A DNA stretch of 64,000 nt, taken from positions 496,001 to 560,000 of the forward strand of contig JAXGLZ010000002.1 of the NCBI GenBank assembly GCA_040768925.1. Direction: 5' to 3'. Position numbers and translations under genes: made by a program. The notes under the pieces are model-generated. The model had not been told where the DNA came from. It did not search any database and saw nothing but the letters and a program-made list of their open reading frames with translations. This document shows positions 48,395 to 54,826 of this stretch, one piece after another. Within the stretch, counting starts at the first letter, position 1, and every line of letters starts with the position of its first letter. The stretch is from CALNBC01 sp040768925 (GTDB lineage Bacteria; Bacillota; Clostridia; Christensenellales; CALWSW01).

Positions 48395-48420
48395 AATAAG
48401 TTAGATGTTTTTAACTTATT
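48395..48420 (+). promoter_or_regulatory. Inverted repeat at the eno transcription start
   Basis: AATAAGTTA-GATGTTTT-TAACTTATT is a perfect 9-8-9 inverted repeat beginning 3 bp after the -10 box. It could be a repressor operator or a 5-prime stabilising hairpin. It does not match the Rex consensus. Confidence 0.6.
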
Positions 48421-48522
48421 TGGGGAAAATTCCCTGTTCCCGTCAGCGGCGAAGCAAAACGCCAAAAGCGACGCATTTTGCAAACAGCGGAACCAAATCA
48501 CACACATAAGGAGCGTGCGGCA

Positions 48523-49833
48523 ATGAATACAAACATCGCTATTCAAAAAATCAAGGCGCGGGAGATCATGGATTCCCGGGGCAATCCCACGGTGGAGGTG
48601 GACGTGATCCTCGAAACCGGGGACGTGGGCCGGGCGGCGGTGCCTTCCGGCGCGTCCACTGGCGCGTTCGAGGCCATCGAACTGAGGGACGGCGACGCGT
48701 CCCGCTACGGCGGCAAGGGCGTTCTTAAGGCCGTCTCGGACGTCAACAAGATCATCGCGCCGGAGCTCGCCGGGGCCAACGTTTTTGAGCAGGCCGAGCT
48801 GGACCGCCGCATGATCGGCCTGGACGGCACGGAAAACAAGAGCAGGCTGGGCGCGAACGCCATCCTCGGCGTTTCCCTGGCCGCCGCGAAGGCCGCTTCC
48901 GCCGCTTTGGGGCTGGGGCTTTACCGCTATCTCGGCGGGGTGAACGCCATCACCCTGCCCGTTCCGATGATGAACATCATCAACGGCGGCCGCCACGCGG
49001 ACAACGTCATCAACCTTCAGGAATTCATGATCATGCCCACCGGCGCGAAGAGCTTCAGCTCGGCCCTCGCCTCCTGCGCGGACGTTTACCGCGTGCTGAA
49101 AAAGCTGCTCGGCGGCCGGGGCTATTCCACGGCCGTGGGCGACGAGGGCGGCTTCGCGCCCAACCTCAAGAGCGACGAGGAGGCCCTTCAGCTCATTACC
49201 GACGCCATCGACAAGGCGGGCTATGTTCCCGGCGAGGAATTCCACATCGCCATGGACCCCGCTTCCACCGAGCTTTTCGAAGCCGCGAAGGAAGCCGGCC
49301 ACGCGGGCAAATACCTGTTCTGGAAGACCGACATCCTCAAATCCCGGGAAGAAATGGTCGATTACTGGGAGATGCTGCTCGGCAAGTACCCGATCCTCTC
49401 TTTGGAAGACGGCCTGGCCGAGGAGGACTGGGAGGGCTGGAAGCTGCTGACCCACCGTTTGGGCGGCAGGCTCCAGCTCGTGGGGGACGACCTGTTCGTC
49501 ACCAACACCAAACGGCTCAAGAAGGGGCTGGACCTCGGCGTGGCCAATTCCATCCTGATCAAGCTCAACCAGATCGGCACCCTCACCGAAACGCTGGACG
49601 CCATCGCTCTGGCCGGCGGGCGGGGGTATACCTCGGTCATTTCCCACCGTTCCGGCGAAACGGAGGACAGCACCATCGCCGACGTCGCCGTCGCCGTCAA
49701 CGCCGGGCAGATCAAGACCGGCGCGCCCGCCCGTTCCGACCGCGTGGCGAAATACAATCAGCTGCTTCGCATCGAGGAAGAGCTGGGCGCGCGGGCGGTT
49801 TATCCCGGCCTTGCCGCGCTGCGCAGGCAGTAA
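48523..49833 (+). CDS. eno: Enolase
   Basis: A 436-residue phosphopyruvate hydratase of glycolysis. AREIMDSRGNPTVEVDV at the start, VPSGASTGAFEAIELRDGD near 40, GDEGGFAPNL near 205, LEDGLAEEDWEGW near 290, and VISHRSGETEDSTIADVAVA near 370 show an intact active site. ATAAGGAG lies upstream of the ATG at 48523; an in-frame upstream extension was rejected. It is the only plus-strand core-metabolic gene in this half of the window and is monocistronic. Confidence 0.97.
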   Translation: MNTNIAIQKIKAREIMDSRGNPTVEVDVILETGDVGRAAVPSGASTGAFEAIELRDGDASRYGGKGVLKAVSDVNKIIAPELAGANVFEQAELDRRMIGLDGTENKSRLGANAILGVSLAAAKAASAALGLGLYRYLGGVNAITLPVPMMNIINGGRHADNVINLQEFMIMPTGAKSFSSALASCADVYRVLKKLLGGRGYSTAVGDEGGFAPNLKSDEEALQLITDAIDKAGYVPGEEFHIAMDPASTELFEAAKEAGHAGKYLFWKTDILKSREEMVDYWEMLLGKYPILSLEDGLAEEDWEGWKLLTHRLGGRLQLVGDDLFVTNTKRLKKGLDLGVANSILIKLNQIGTLTETLDAIALAGGRGYTSVISHRSGETEDSTIADVAVAVNAGQIKTGAPARSDRVAKYNQLLRIEEELGARAVYPGLAALRRQ

Positions 49834-49835
49834 GG

Positions 49836-50134
49836 GGCCCGCCCGCGCGGGATGCCGGAGAAAGGCACGCCGACTCCTGTCGAGATGATGCCGTAAGGGG
49901 CCTTCGCGCGCTCCAGGGGATGCCGGTTCACCGGATTCAAGGACGCCTGGGGTGATTTCGGAGGTAAGAGGCCGGGCCCGCCCGCGCGGGATGCCGGAGA
50001 AAGGCACGCCGATTCCTGTCGAGATGATGCCGTAAGGGGGCCTTCGCGCGCTCCAGGGGATGCCGGTTCACCGGATTCAAGGACGCTGGGGTGATTTCGG
50101 AGGTAAGAGGCCGGGCCCGCCCGCGCGGGATGCG
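49836..50134. repeat. 139-bp tandem repeat after eno, two copies plus a partial
   Basis: GGCCCGCCCGCGCGGGATGC recurs at 49836, 49975 and 50114, exactly 139 bp apart. The two full units differ by only a handful of changes, including one compensating insertion/deletion pair. Each contains GCCGGAGAAAGGCACGCCGA, a CTCCAGGGGATGCCGGTTCA stretch and GATTTCGGAGGTAAGAGGCC. The third copy stops after 20 bp. Long minus-strand open frames run through it, but 139 is not a multiple of three and they lack gene features. Confidence 0.92.
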
Positions 50135-50230
50135 GCAAACGCGGTTTGCCCGGAGCTTCGCGGCCGGACCGGCCCTTTGGGCGGGCACACGGACGGCTTA
50201 GCGCGATTTTGATCGGCATGAACAAATAAA

Positions 50231-50268
50231 CAAAAAACAGCGGGGGACGGTTCGATGCCGTCTCCCGC
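50231..50268 (-). terminator. Terminator of the DUF5320-DUF134 unit
   Basis: Minus-strand GCGGGAGACGG pairs with CCGTCCCCCGC around ATCGAA-type loop and is followed by TGTTTTTTG. Confidence 0.85.
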
Positions 50269-50389
50269 ATTGTTTGCCTGTGTTTGCAACGACCGGGGGA
50301 TTGTTGCCCCGCCCGCGTTTCGTTAAGGGTCCGCCGCTGTCTCCGCGCCCAGACCGATCGGAAGAATCCGCCGTTTTGCCGCGCCCCGC

Positions 50390-50761
50390 TCATTCGCCGC
50401 ATCGGCCCTGACCGCCGCGCCGGCGGTTCCTGTGGCAGCCGCCGCGGCCGCAGTGTTCGTCCGCGCCGTCGCAAAGGATGTAATCCCCGCCGTCGATGAC
50501 CAGCATCCTGCCGTTCACCAGGGCGTCCGCGAGCTTTTTCCTCGCGTCGTTATACATCGCCTGGACGGTCGTCCGGGCGACGTTCATCTGCTTTGCGCAT
50601 TCTTCCTGGGTAAAGCCTTCAAGGTCGATCAGGCGGATGGCTTCGTATTCCTCCACCGTCATGTAAACGGTCCCTTCGGCGGTTCCCCCGCGGCTTAATG
50701 GCCCGAAGCCGGCGTTTTCGGGCAGCCGGCAGACCCTTCGGCATTTTCTGGGCCTTGGCAT
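50390..50761 (-). CDS. DUF134 family DNA-binding protein
   Basis: A 123-residue protein. MPRPRKCRRVC at the start, YMTVEEYEAIRLIDLEGFTQ near residue 33 and an HTH resembling sigma-70 region 4 (QEECAKQMNVARTTVQAMYN near 52-75) define DUF134. The C-terminus is rich in Cys, His, Gly and Arg (CDGADEHCGRGGC), suggesting metal binding. Such genes often accompany DUF5320 and NifB/NifX- or Mrp-type genes; here only DUF5320 is present. It probably binds the twin palindromes at 51120-51171 (inference). Confidence 0.88.
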   Translation of the reverse strand: MPRPRKCRRVCRLPENAGFGPLSRGGTAEGTVYMTVEEYEAIRLIDLEGFTQEECAKQMNVARTTVQAMYNDARKKLADALVNGRMLVIDGGDYILCDGADEHCGRGGCHRNRRRGGQGRCGE

Positions 50762-50828
50762 CGTTTCACCCCCGCGTCAAACAGGCGGCGCCCCGGGGGC
50801 GTCCCCCCGGCGGCCGCCTGGCTTTTGT

Positions 50829-51098
50829 TCAGCCTTCTTCCAGTTTTTTGTTGATCTCTTTCAGCCGAAGTTCCAGCCTTTTCTTTTGCTCTTGCAGCCG
50901 TTCCTTTTCGGTTTTTGGGCCGAACTCTTCAGGATCGCGGCCGCCGCAGCCGCAGCCGCAGCCGCGGCCAAATCCCCGCCGCATCCCCAAACCGCGGCCG
51001 CAGCCCCTTGGCCGGCCGCCTTCTTCGGCGCAAGCGCCGAAACGCATCCCGGTCATCGGGCCTTCGCCCGCCGGTCCTGTTCTGTCTCTTTGGGGCAT
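50829..51098 (-). CDS. DUF5320 family Gly/Cys-rich protein
   Basis: An 89-residue protein. MPQRDRTGPAGEGPMTGMRF is the diagnostic DUF5320 start. A Gly/Arg/Cys-rich middle (CGRGLGMRRGFGRGCGCGCG) is followed by a C-terminal coiled coil (EKERLQEQKKRLELRLKEIN). A metal-cluster-related role is suspected for the family but not proven. GGAGG precedes the ATG at 51096-51098. A GC-rich hairpin lies in the 67-bp gap before the DUF134 gene. Both genes share the promoter at 51144-51171. Confidence 0.88.
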   Translation of the reverse strand: MPQRDRTGPAGEGPMTGMRFGACAEEGGRPRGCGRGLGMRRGFGRGCGCGCGGRDPEEFGPKTEKERLQEQKKRLELRLKEINKKLEEG

Positions 51099-51119
51099 CT
51101 TTCTCACCTCCATAGTTTT

Positions 51120-51171
51120 TGACATATGTCATTTACAACTCTGATTATACCGGGTTTTCGGCATATGTCAA
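51120..51171 (-). promoter_or_regulatory. Promoter with twin TGACATATGTCA-type operators
   Basis: Minus-strand TTGACA (51166-51171), a 16-bp spacer and TATAAT (51144-51149), both consensus. A perfect 12-bp palindrome TGACATATGTCA lies at 51120-51131 just downstream of the start, and a near-copy (TGACATATGCCG on the minus strand, 51159-51170) overlaps the -35 box. The two centres are about 39-40 bp apart, close to four helical turns. This layout fits repression by looping or by two bound dimers. Confidence 0.8.
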
Positions 51172-51182
51172 TTACTATTTTA

Positions 51183-51228
51183 GAAAAAATTGAAAAAGCA
51201 GCCCGGCTTCGGTTGTTCCGCGCCGGGC
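51183..51228 (-). terminator. Terminator after the M20 peptidase gene
   Basis: Minus-strand GCCCGGC pairs with GCCGGGC across a 14-nt loop and is followed by TGCTTTTTCAATTTTTTC. Confidence 0.8.
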
Positions 51229-51250
51229 CGCTTCACAAAAAACGGAATCC

Positions 51251-52681
51251 TCAAAGCTGGCCGATCAGCGCGGCATAAAACCTTGCGCAATCCGCCGCCT
51301 TTTCCAGGGGCAGGCGCTCGTTCGCCGCGTGGATCAGTCCGCGCTCCTCTTTGGTCAGCCGCAAGGGGGAGAAACGCATGACGTTGTCGCAGATTTTACA
51401 GAAATGGCGGGAATCGCTGCACGCCAGCATGACGTACGGCGCGACGATGGCGTCCGGGTAGGCCGTGTTGATCGCCCGCTCGACCTTGGCCCATTCCGCC
51501 CCTTTCGTGTTTGCATAGGGGGTGGGCTCGCTGCTCTGGAGCACGGCGACCTCCACGTCTTTTCCGCAATAGGTCTTGAAATGCTCCACCAGCGACGCGA
51601 CGGAATCCCGGCCGGAAATCCGGCAGTTCGCCACCACGGAAGCGGCTGCCGGCAGCACGTTCGGCGCGTTGCTGGCGGAAGCCATGGTGAAGGCCACGGT
51701 GGTTCTGCACATGGCGTTCAGCTCCCCGCCCGCCTTGGTGAACATCTTTTTTAACAGGCCGGAAAACAGCCACATGTTGCCGAACAGCACCCTGTACACA
51801 AAAGGCGCGCGGCGGCCCAGGATGTCGAACATCTCCCTGGTCGGCTCGGGGAAGGAGGCGGGCATCGGATTGTTCTCGATGGCCGCGGCCGCCCTTGCGA
51901 CCTTGCCGAGGGGGGTGGAGCGCGGCGGCGTTGAAGCGTGGCCGCCGGAGCTCTTGGCGGTCAGCCTGACGTTGCACAGCCCCTTTTCGCCCGCGCCGAT
52001 CAGGGCGCAGGGACGGTCCACCCCGGGGAACACGCCGTTGACCACCGCGCCGCCCTCGTCCACCACCATGGCGGGCTTGATTCCCCGGTTTTTCAGTTCC
52101 TCCACGATGGCGGGCGCGTCCAAAGAGGAGCTTTCCTCGTCCCCCGCGAAGGAAAAATAAACGTCATGCTCCGGAACAAAGCCCTTTGCCATCAGGCTTT
52201 CGGCGGCTTCCAGCGCGCCGCAGAGGGTGGCCTTGGTGTCGATCGCGCCGCGGCCCCAAAGGACGCCGTCTTCCACGATCCCGGCAAAAGGCGGGCGCTC
52301 CCAGTCTTCCTCGTTGACCGGGACCACGTCGTAATGGGCCATGAGCACGGTTTCGTTCCCCCGCGCTTTGCCCGGCCAGCGGTAAAGAAGGCCGTTCCTG
52401 GCGACGCGGGTCAGCTCGGCCTTTTCGTGGACCAGAGGATAGCGCTCTTTTAACAGGGCGCGGAATTTTTCGAATTCGGCGTCGTCCATCTCACCGGCGT
52501 CATAGCTGGAGATCGTTTTGCACCTGACCATTTCGGTCAGCGAATCCGAAACGCGCTTTTCGTCGATCTCCGGCCTCTCCGGCGATTCGGAGTTTTCATC
52601 CTTTGGCCGAAACGCCGCCGCGCGAACCAGCACAACGAGTATAACAAGCAATACAATACCGGCTATTACCATCACTGCCAC
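51251..52681 (-). CDS. M20-family zinc peptidase with N-terminal membrane anchor
   Basis: A 476-residue protein. An N-terminal hydrophobic helix (about residues 4-22) anchors it; the catalytic domain then carries the M20 metal motifs TVLMAHYDVVPV near residue 117, GRGAIDTKATLCGALEAAE near 143 and FAGDEESSS near 177. It most resembles the carboxypeptidase S/PM20D1-like branch that cleaves peptides or N-acyl amino acids. The substrate is unknown. GTG at 52681 follows GGAGG; an ATG three codons later is an alternative. It is monocistronic with its own terminator. Confidence 0.9.
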   Translation of the reverse strand: MAVMVIAGIVLLVILVVLVRAAAFRPKDENSESPERPEIDEKRVSDSLTEMVRCKTISSYDAGEMDDAEFEKFRALLKERYPLVHEKAELTRVARNGLLYRWPGKARGNETVLMAHYDVVPVNEEDWERPPFAGIVEDGVLWGRGAIDTKATLCGALEAAESLMAKGFVPEHDVYFSFAGDEESSSLDAPAIVEELKNRGIKPAMVVDEGGAVVNGVFPGVDRPCALIGAGEKGLCNVRLTAKSSGGHASTPPRSTPLGKVARAAAAIENNPMPASFPEPTREMFDILGRRAPFVYRVLFGNMWLFSGLLKKMFTKAGGELNAMCRTTVAFTMASASNAPNVLPAAASVVANCRISGRDSVASLVEHFKTYCGKDVEVAVLQSSEPTPYANTKGAEWAKVERAINTAYPDAIVAPYVMLACSDSRHFCKICDNVMRFSPLRLTKEERGLIHAANERLPLEKAADCARFYAALIGQL

Positions 52682-52799
52682 TTTTTTTGACCTCCCCGGG
52701 TGTTTTTGTTCAGTATAAACCGGTTACATTTAATAATCAAGCGGCCGGAGGGCGGAAAAAGGATTTATGCGCCGGGGGAAGCAAAAAAGGCAATCGCTT

Positions 52800-52992
52800 T
52801 TCGGATTGCCTTCTCCGGGCGGCAAAGCGGGCTGCGGGCCGCTTTGCCGGTTGGTTTTCAAGGTCGTCGGCGCAGCCGGCAACAAGCCTTGACGAGGTGC
52901 AGGAATCCGTGATTCCGGCTTTTGTCGTCAGTTTTGACTCAAGCTTCGGGGCTTTGGCCCCCGAAACCCCGGGATGGGGTTTTTCGGCAGTC
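52800..52992. repeat. Full-length inverted copy of the dispersed intergenic element
   Basis: Read on the minus strand the segment aligns end to end with the plus-strand copies at 62.5-62.8 kb: GGGGTTTCGGGGGCC..., GTCAAAACTGACGAC, GCCGGAATCACGGATTCCTG, then GCCGGCTGCGCCGACGACCT, TGAAAACCAACCGGCAAAGC and GGCCCGCAGCCCGC. This is the most complete copy and fills the gap between sigF and the M20 gene. Confidence 0.8.
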
Positions 52993-53011
52993 CGCAGCCG
53001 GCAATCCGTTT

Positions 53012-53737
53012 TCAGATTGCCTTTTCCCGGAGCTTTCGTATGATCTTGCTTTCCAGCCTGCTGACCTGCACCTGGGAAACCCCGAGCTTTTTGGCGATTT
53101 CGCTCTGAGTTTCGTCCCGAAAATAGCGCAAAAAGATGATCTGGCGCTCCCGGGGCTCCAGGGTGTCCAGCAGTTCCTTTAACAGCAGCCTGTCGATCAG
53201 CTCGTCCTCCCTGTCCCCGGAGGAAACGTGGTCGATCAAAAGGGCGCTGTCGTCCTCGAACATCGGCTCGTGCAGGGATACGCAGGCCCGGGAGGCCTCC
53301 CGGGCGACGGCCACGTCTTCCGGGCTTTCGCCCACGGCCGCCGCGACCTCCTCGATGGTCGGCTCCCGGCCCAGCTTGGCCTTGAGCGCTTCCGCGGCGG
53401 CAGCCGAGCGGGAGGCCAGCTCCTTTAACGACCGGCTGACCTTGACCGCGCCGTCGTCCCGCAGATAGCGCTTGATCTCCCCCGCGATCATCGGCACGGC
53501 GTAGGTGGAAAAGCGCACGTTGTATCCGCTGTCGAAATGGTTGACGGCCTTGACCAGCCCCATGCAGCCCACCTGGTAGAGATCGTCGAATTCCGCGCCC
53601 CGGCCGATGAATTTGCCGACGATGGATTTGACCAGGGCGATGTTGCCTTTTACCAGGGTTTCCTGGGCTTCCTTGTCCCCCTTGTGGGCCAGTTCGATGA
53701 GCCTTTCGACCTCCTCCTGGGGAAGCAGGCCGCTCAT
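53012..53737 (-). CDS. sigF: RNA polymerase forespore sigma factor SigF
   Basis: A 241-residue sigma factor of normal SigF length. Region 2 (DDLYQVGCMGLVKAVNHFD, VRFSTYAVPMIAGEIKRYLR), region 3 and an intact region 4.2 (ETQSEIAKKLGVSQVQVSRL near residue 215) are present. It directs early forespore transcription, including sigG. The ATG at 53735-53737 overlaps the stop of a 52-codon ORF (ATGA). A longer in-frame upstream extension lacks homology. Confidence 0.95.
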   Translation of the reverse strand: MSGLLPQEEVERLIELAHKGDKEAQETLVKGNIALVKSIVGKFIGRGAEFDDLYQVGCMGLVKAVNHFDSGYNVRFSTYAVPMIAGEIKRYLRDDGAVKVSRSLKELASRSAAAAEALKAKLGREPTIEEVAAAVGESPEDVAVAREASRACVSLHEPMFEDDSALLIDHVSSGDREDELIDRLLLKELLDTLEPRERQIIFLRYFRDETQSEIAKKLGVSQVQVSRLESKIIRKLREKAI

Positions 53738-53892
53738 GGGCGCTTCGTCCCCTTTTTGGCCGGGGCCGCGGCGGGGTATACCCTGACCCAGGTCTGGATT
53801 TTGGGCGCTTCGTCTTCGTCTTTGCTCGGGGGTTTTGCGGGCAGCAGCGAGTGCTTTTTGAAGACTTCCTCCCAGCTTTCCACGTTCGTCAT
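53734..53892 (-). CDS. Small ORF of 52 residues between spoIIAB and sigF
   Basis: The ORF starts at an ATG that overlaps the spoIIAB stop (ATGA) and ends at a TGA that overlaps the sigF ATG (ATGA). The protein starts MTNVESWEEVFKKHSLLPAK, continues with an acidic KDEDEAPKIQTWVRVYP segment and ends Ala/Lys-rich. There is no membrane segment. In Bacillus spoIIAB and sigF are adjacent with no intervening gene. I recognise no family. The perfect coupling on both sides argues that it is translated; it might modulate SpoIIAB-SigF or simply couple translation. Confidence 0.65.
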   Translation of the reverse strand: MTNVESWEEVFKKHSLLPAKPPSKDEDEAPKIQTWVRVYPAAAPAKKGTKRP

Positions 53893-54320
53893 TTCTGTTC
53901 ACCCACCCGTTTCGTCATGGTCACCCTGGTGCCTTTGCCCGGGCTGGATTCCACGGTCAGGGAGTCCATGAAGGCCTCCATGACGGAAAAGCCCATGCCC
54001 GAGCGTTCCTCCGCGGGAGCCGTCGTGAAAAAAGGCTGCCTGGCCTTTTCAATGTCCTCGATCCCGCGGCCGGTATCCTCGATGACCACCGTCGCCTCAT
54101 GATCGGAAAGCGTCATCGCCATCGAAACAAAGCTGCTCGGCGCGGCGTCGCCGTAGGCGTGGACCACGCAGTTGGTCACCGCTTCGCTCACCGCGGTCTT
54201 CAAATCCGCAAGCTCCGCCATCGTCGGGTCCAGCTGCGTGAAAAAAGCGCTCGCGGCAGCGCGCGCGAAGCTCTCGTTCCTCGAAAGCGCCAAAAAGCGC
54301 AATGTCATGCTGTTTTCCAT
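53889..54320 (-). CDS. spoIIAB: Anti-sigma F factor SpoIIAB
   Basis: A 143-residue GHKL-type ATPase/protein kinase. SEAVTNCVVHAYGD near residue 44 (N-box), VIEDTGRGI near 80 and RSGMGFSVMEAFMDSL near 108 (G-box) are intact. It binds SigF and phosphorylates SpoIIAA. GGAGG precedes the ATG at 54318-54320. It lies 20 bp after spoIIAA and overlaps the 52-codon ORF. Confidence 0.95.
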   Translation of the reverse strand: MENSMTLRFLALSRNESFARAAASAFFTQLDPTMAELADLKTAVSEAVTNCVVHAYGDAAPSSFVSMAMTLSDHEATVVIEDTGRGIEDIEKARQPFFTTAPAEERSGMGFSVMEAFMDSLTVESSPGKGTRVTMTKRVGEQK

Positions 54321-54340
54321 GTTTCCTCCTCCAGCCGCGC

Positions 54341-54646
54341 TCAGTTTTTTTCGACAAGCTTGGCCATTCCGGCCATGCGCAAAAGCCTGAATATCTGTTC
54401 GCCCGGGTTCTTCAGCACCATTTTGCCTTTTTTTTCGGCCATCGTCCTGTATCGTCCGAGCAGCGCCCCGATCCCCGAGCTGTCCATGAAGGTGACCTTC
54501 GACATGTCCACCACCAGCGTTGAAACAGCCCCGTCCTCGGCGCAGGCTTTGAGCTTGTCCAATACGGCGGCCGCGCCGTGGTGGTCGAGTTCGCCGGACA
54601 GCGACACGAGCGCCGTGTCGCCTTTTCTTTTGCAAACCGCTCTCAT
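54341..54646 (-). CDS. spoIIAA: Anti-sigma F factor antagonist SpoIIAA
   Basis: A 101-residue STAS-domain protein. SLSGELDHHGAA near the start and VVDMSKVTFMDSSGIGALLG near residue 48 with the phospho-acceptor Ser in DSSGIG identify SpoIIAA. In its dephosphorylated form it releases SigF from SpoIIAB. It is the first gene of the operon and has a SigH-type promoter 35 bp upstream. Confidence 0.95.
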   Translation of the reverse strand: MRAVCKRKGDTALVSLSGELDHHGAAAVLDKLKACAEDGAVSTLVVDMSKVTFMDSSGIGALLGRYRTMAEKKGKMVLKNPGEQIFRLLRMAGMAKLVEKN

Positions 54647-54680
54647 TGCGTCCTCCTTGCCTGGTATCGCAATCCATTGA

Positions 54681-54708
54681 ATTCACCGGCCGTTCTGTCG
54701 AATCCTTT
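54681..54708 (-). promoter_or_regulatory. SigH-type promoter of the spoIIA operon
   Basis: Minus-strand AAAGGATTC (54700-54708), a 12-bp spacer and GGTGAAT (54681-54687), matching the SigH consensus RNAGGAWWW-N11/12-RNNGAAT except for the last -35 base. The Bacillus spoIIA operon is also transcribed by SigH. Confidence 0.75.
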
Positions 54709-54826
54709 TGCGGCATTCGCCGTGTTTTGGCGGGTTTGGACCTTCTTTGTCGTTTTTGTCCAGCCGCTTAAAAACAGCCTCGGATGGGCATCATTTTAGA
54801 GCGGCTTTTGCCGGTCGGAGGTCATC

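Noticed and set aside
48395..48420. Rex (redox) operator upstream of eno
   Set aside because: The arms AATAAGTTA/TAACTTATT and the 8-nt gap do not fit the TTGTTAANNNNTTAACAA consensus.
48358..50007. 549-codon minus-strand ORF opposite enolase
   Set aside because: It is the antisense of eno plus the 139-bp repeats in GC-rich DNA; no start signal and low-complexity composition.
52687..53043. 118-codon plus-strand ORF whose peptide resembles one at 62303-62594
   Set aside because: The similarity (ESVIPA...APETP) follows from both frames crossing copies of the dispersed DNA element in matching orientation; no start signals support translation.
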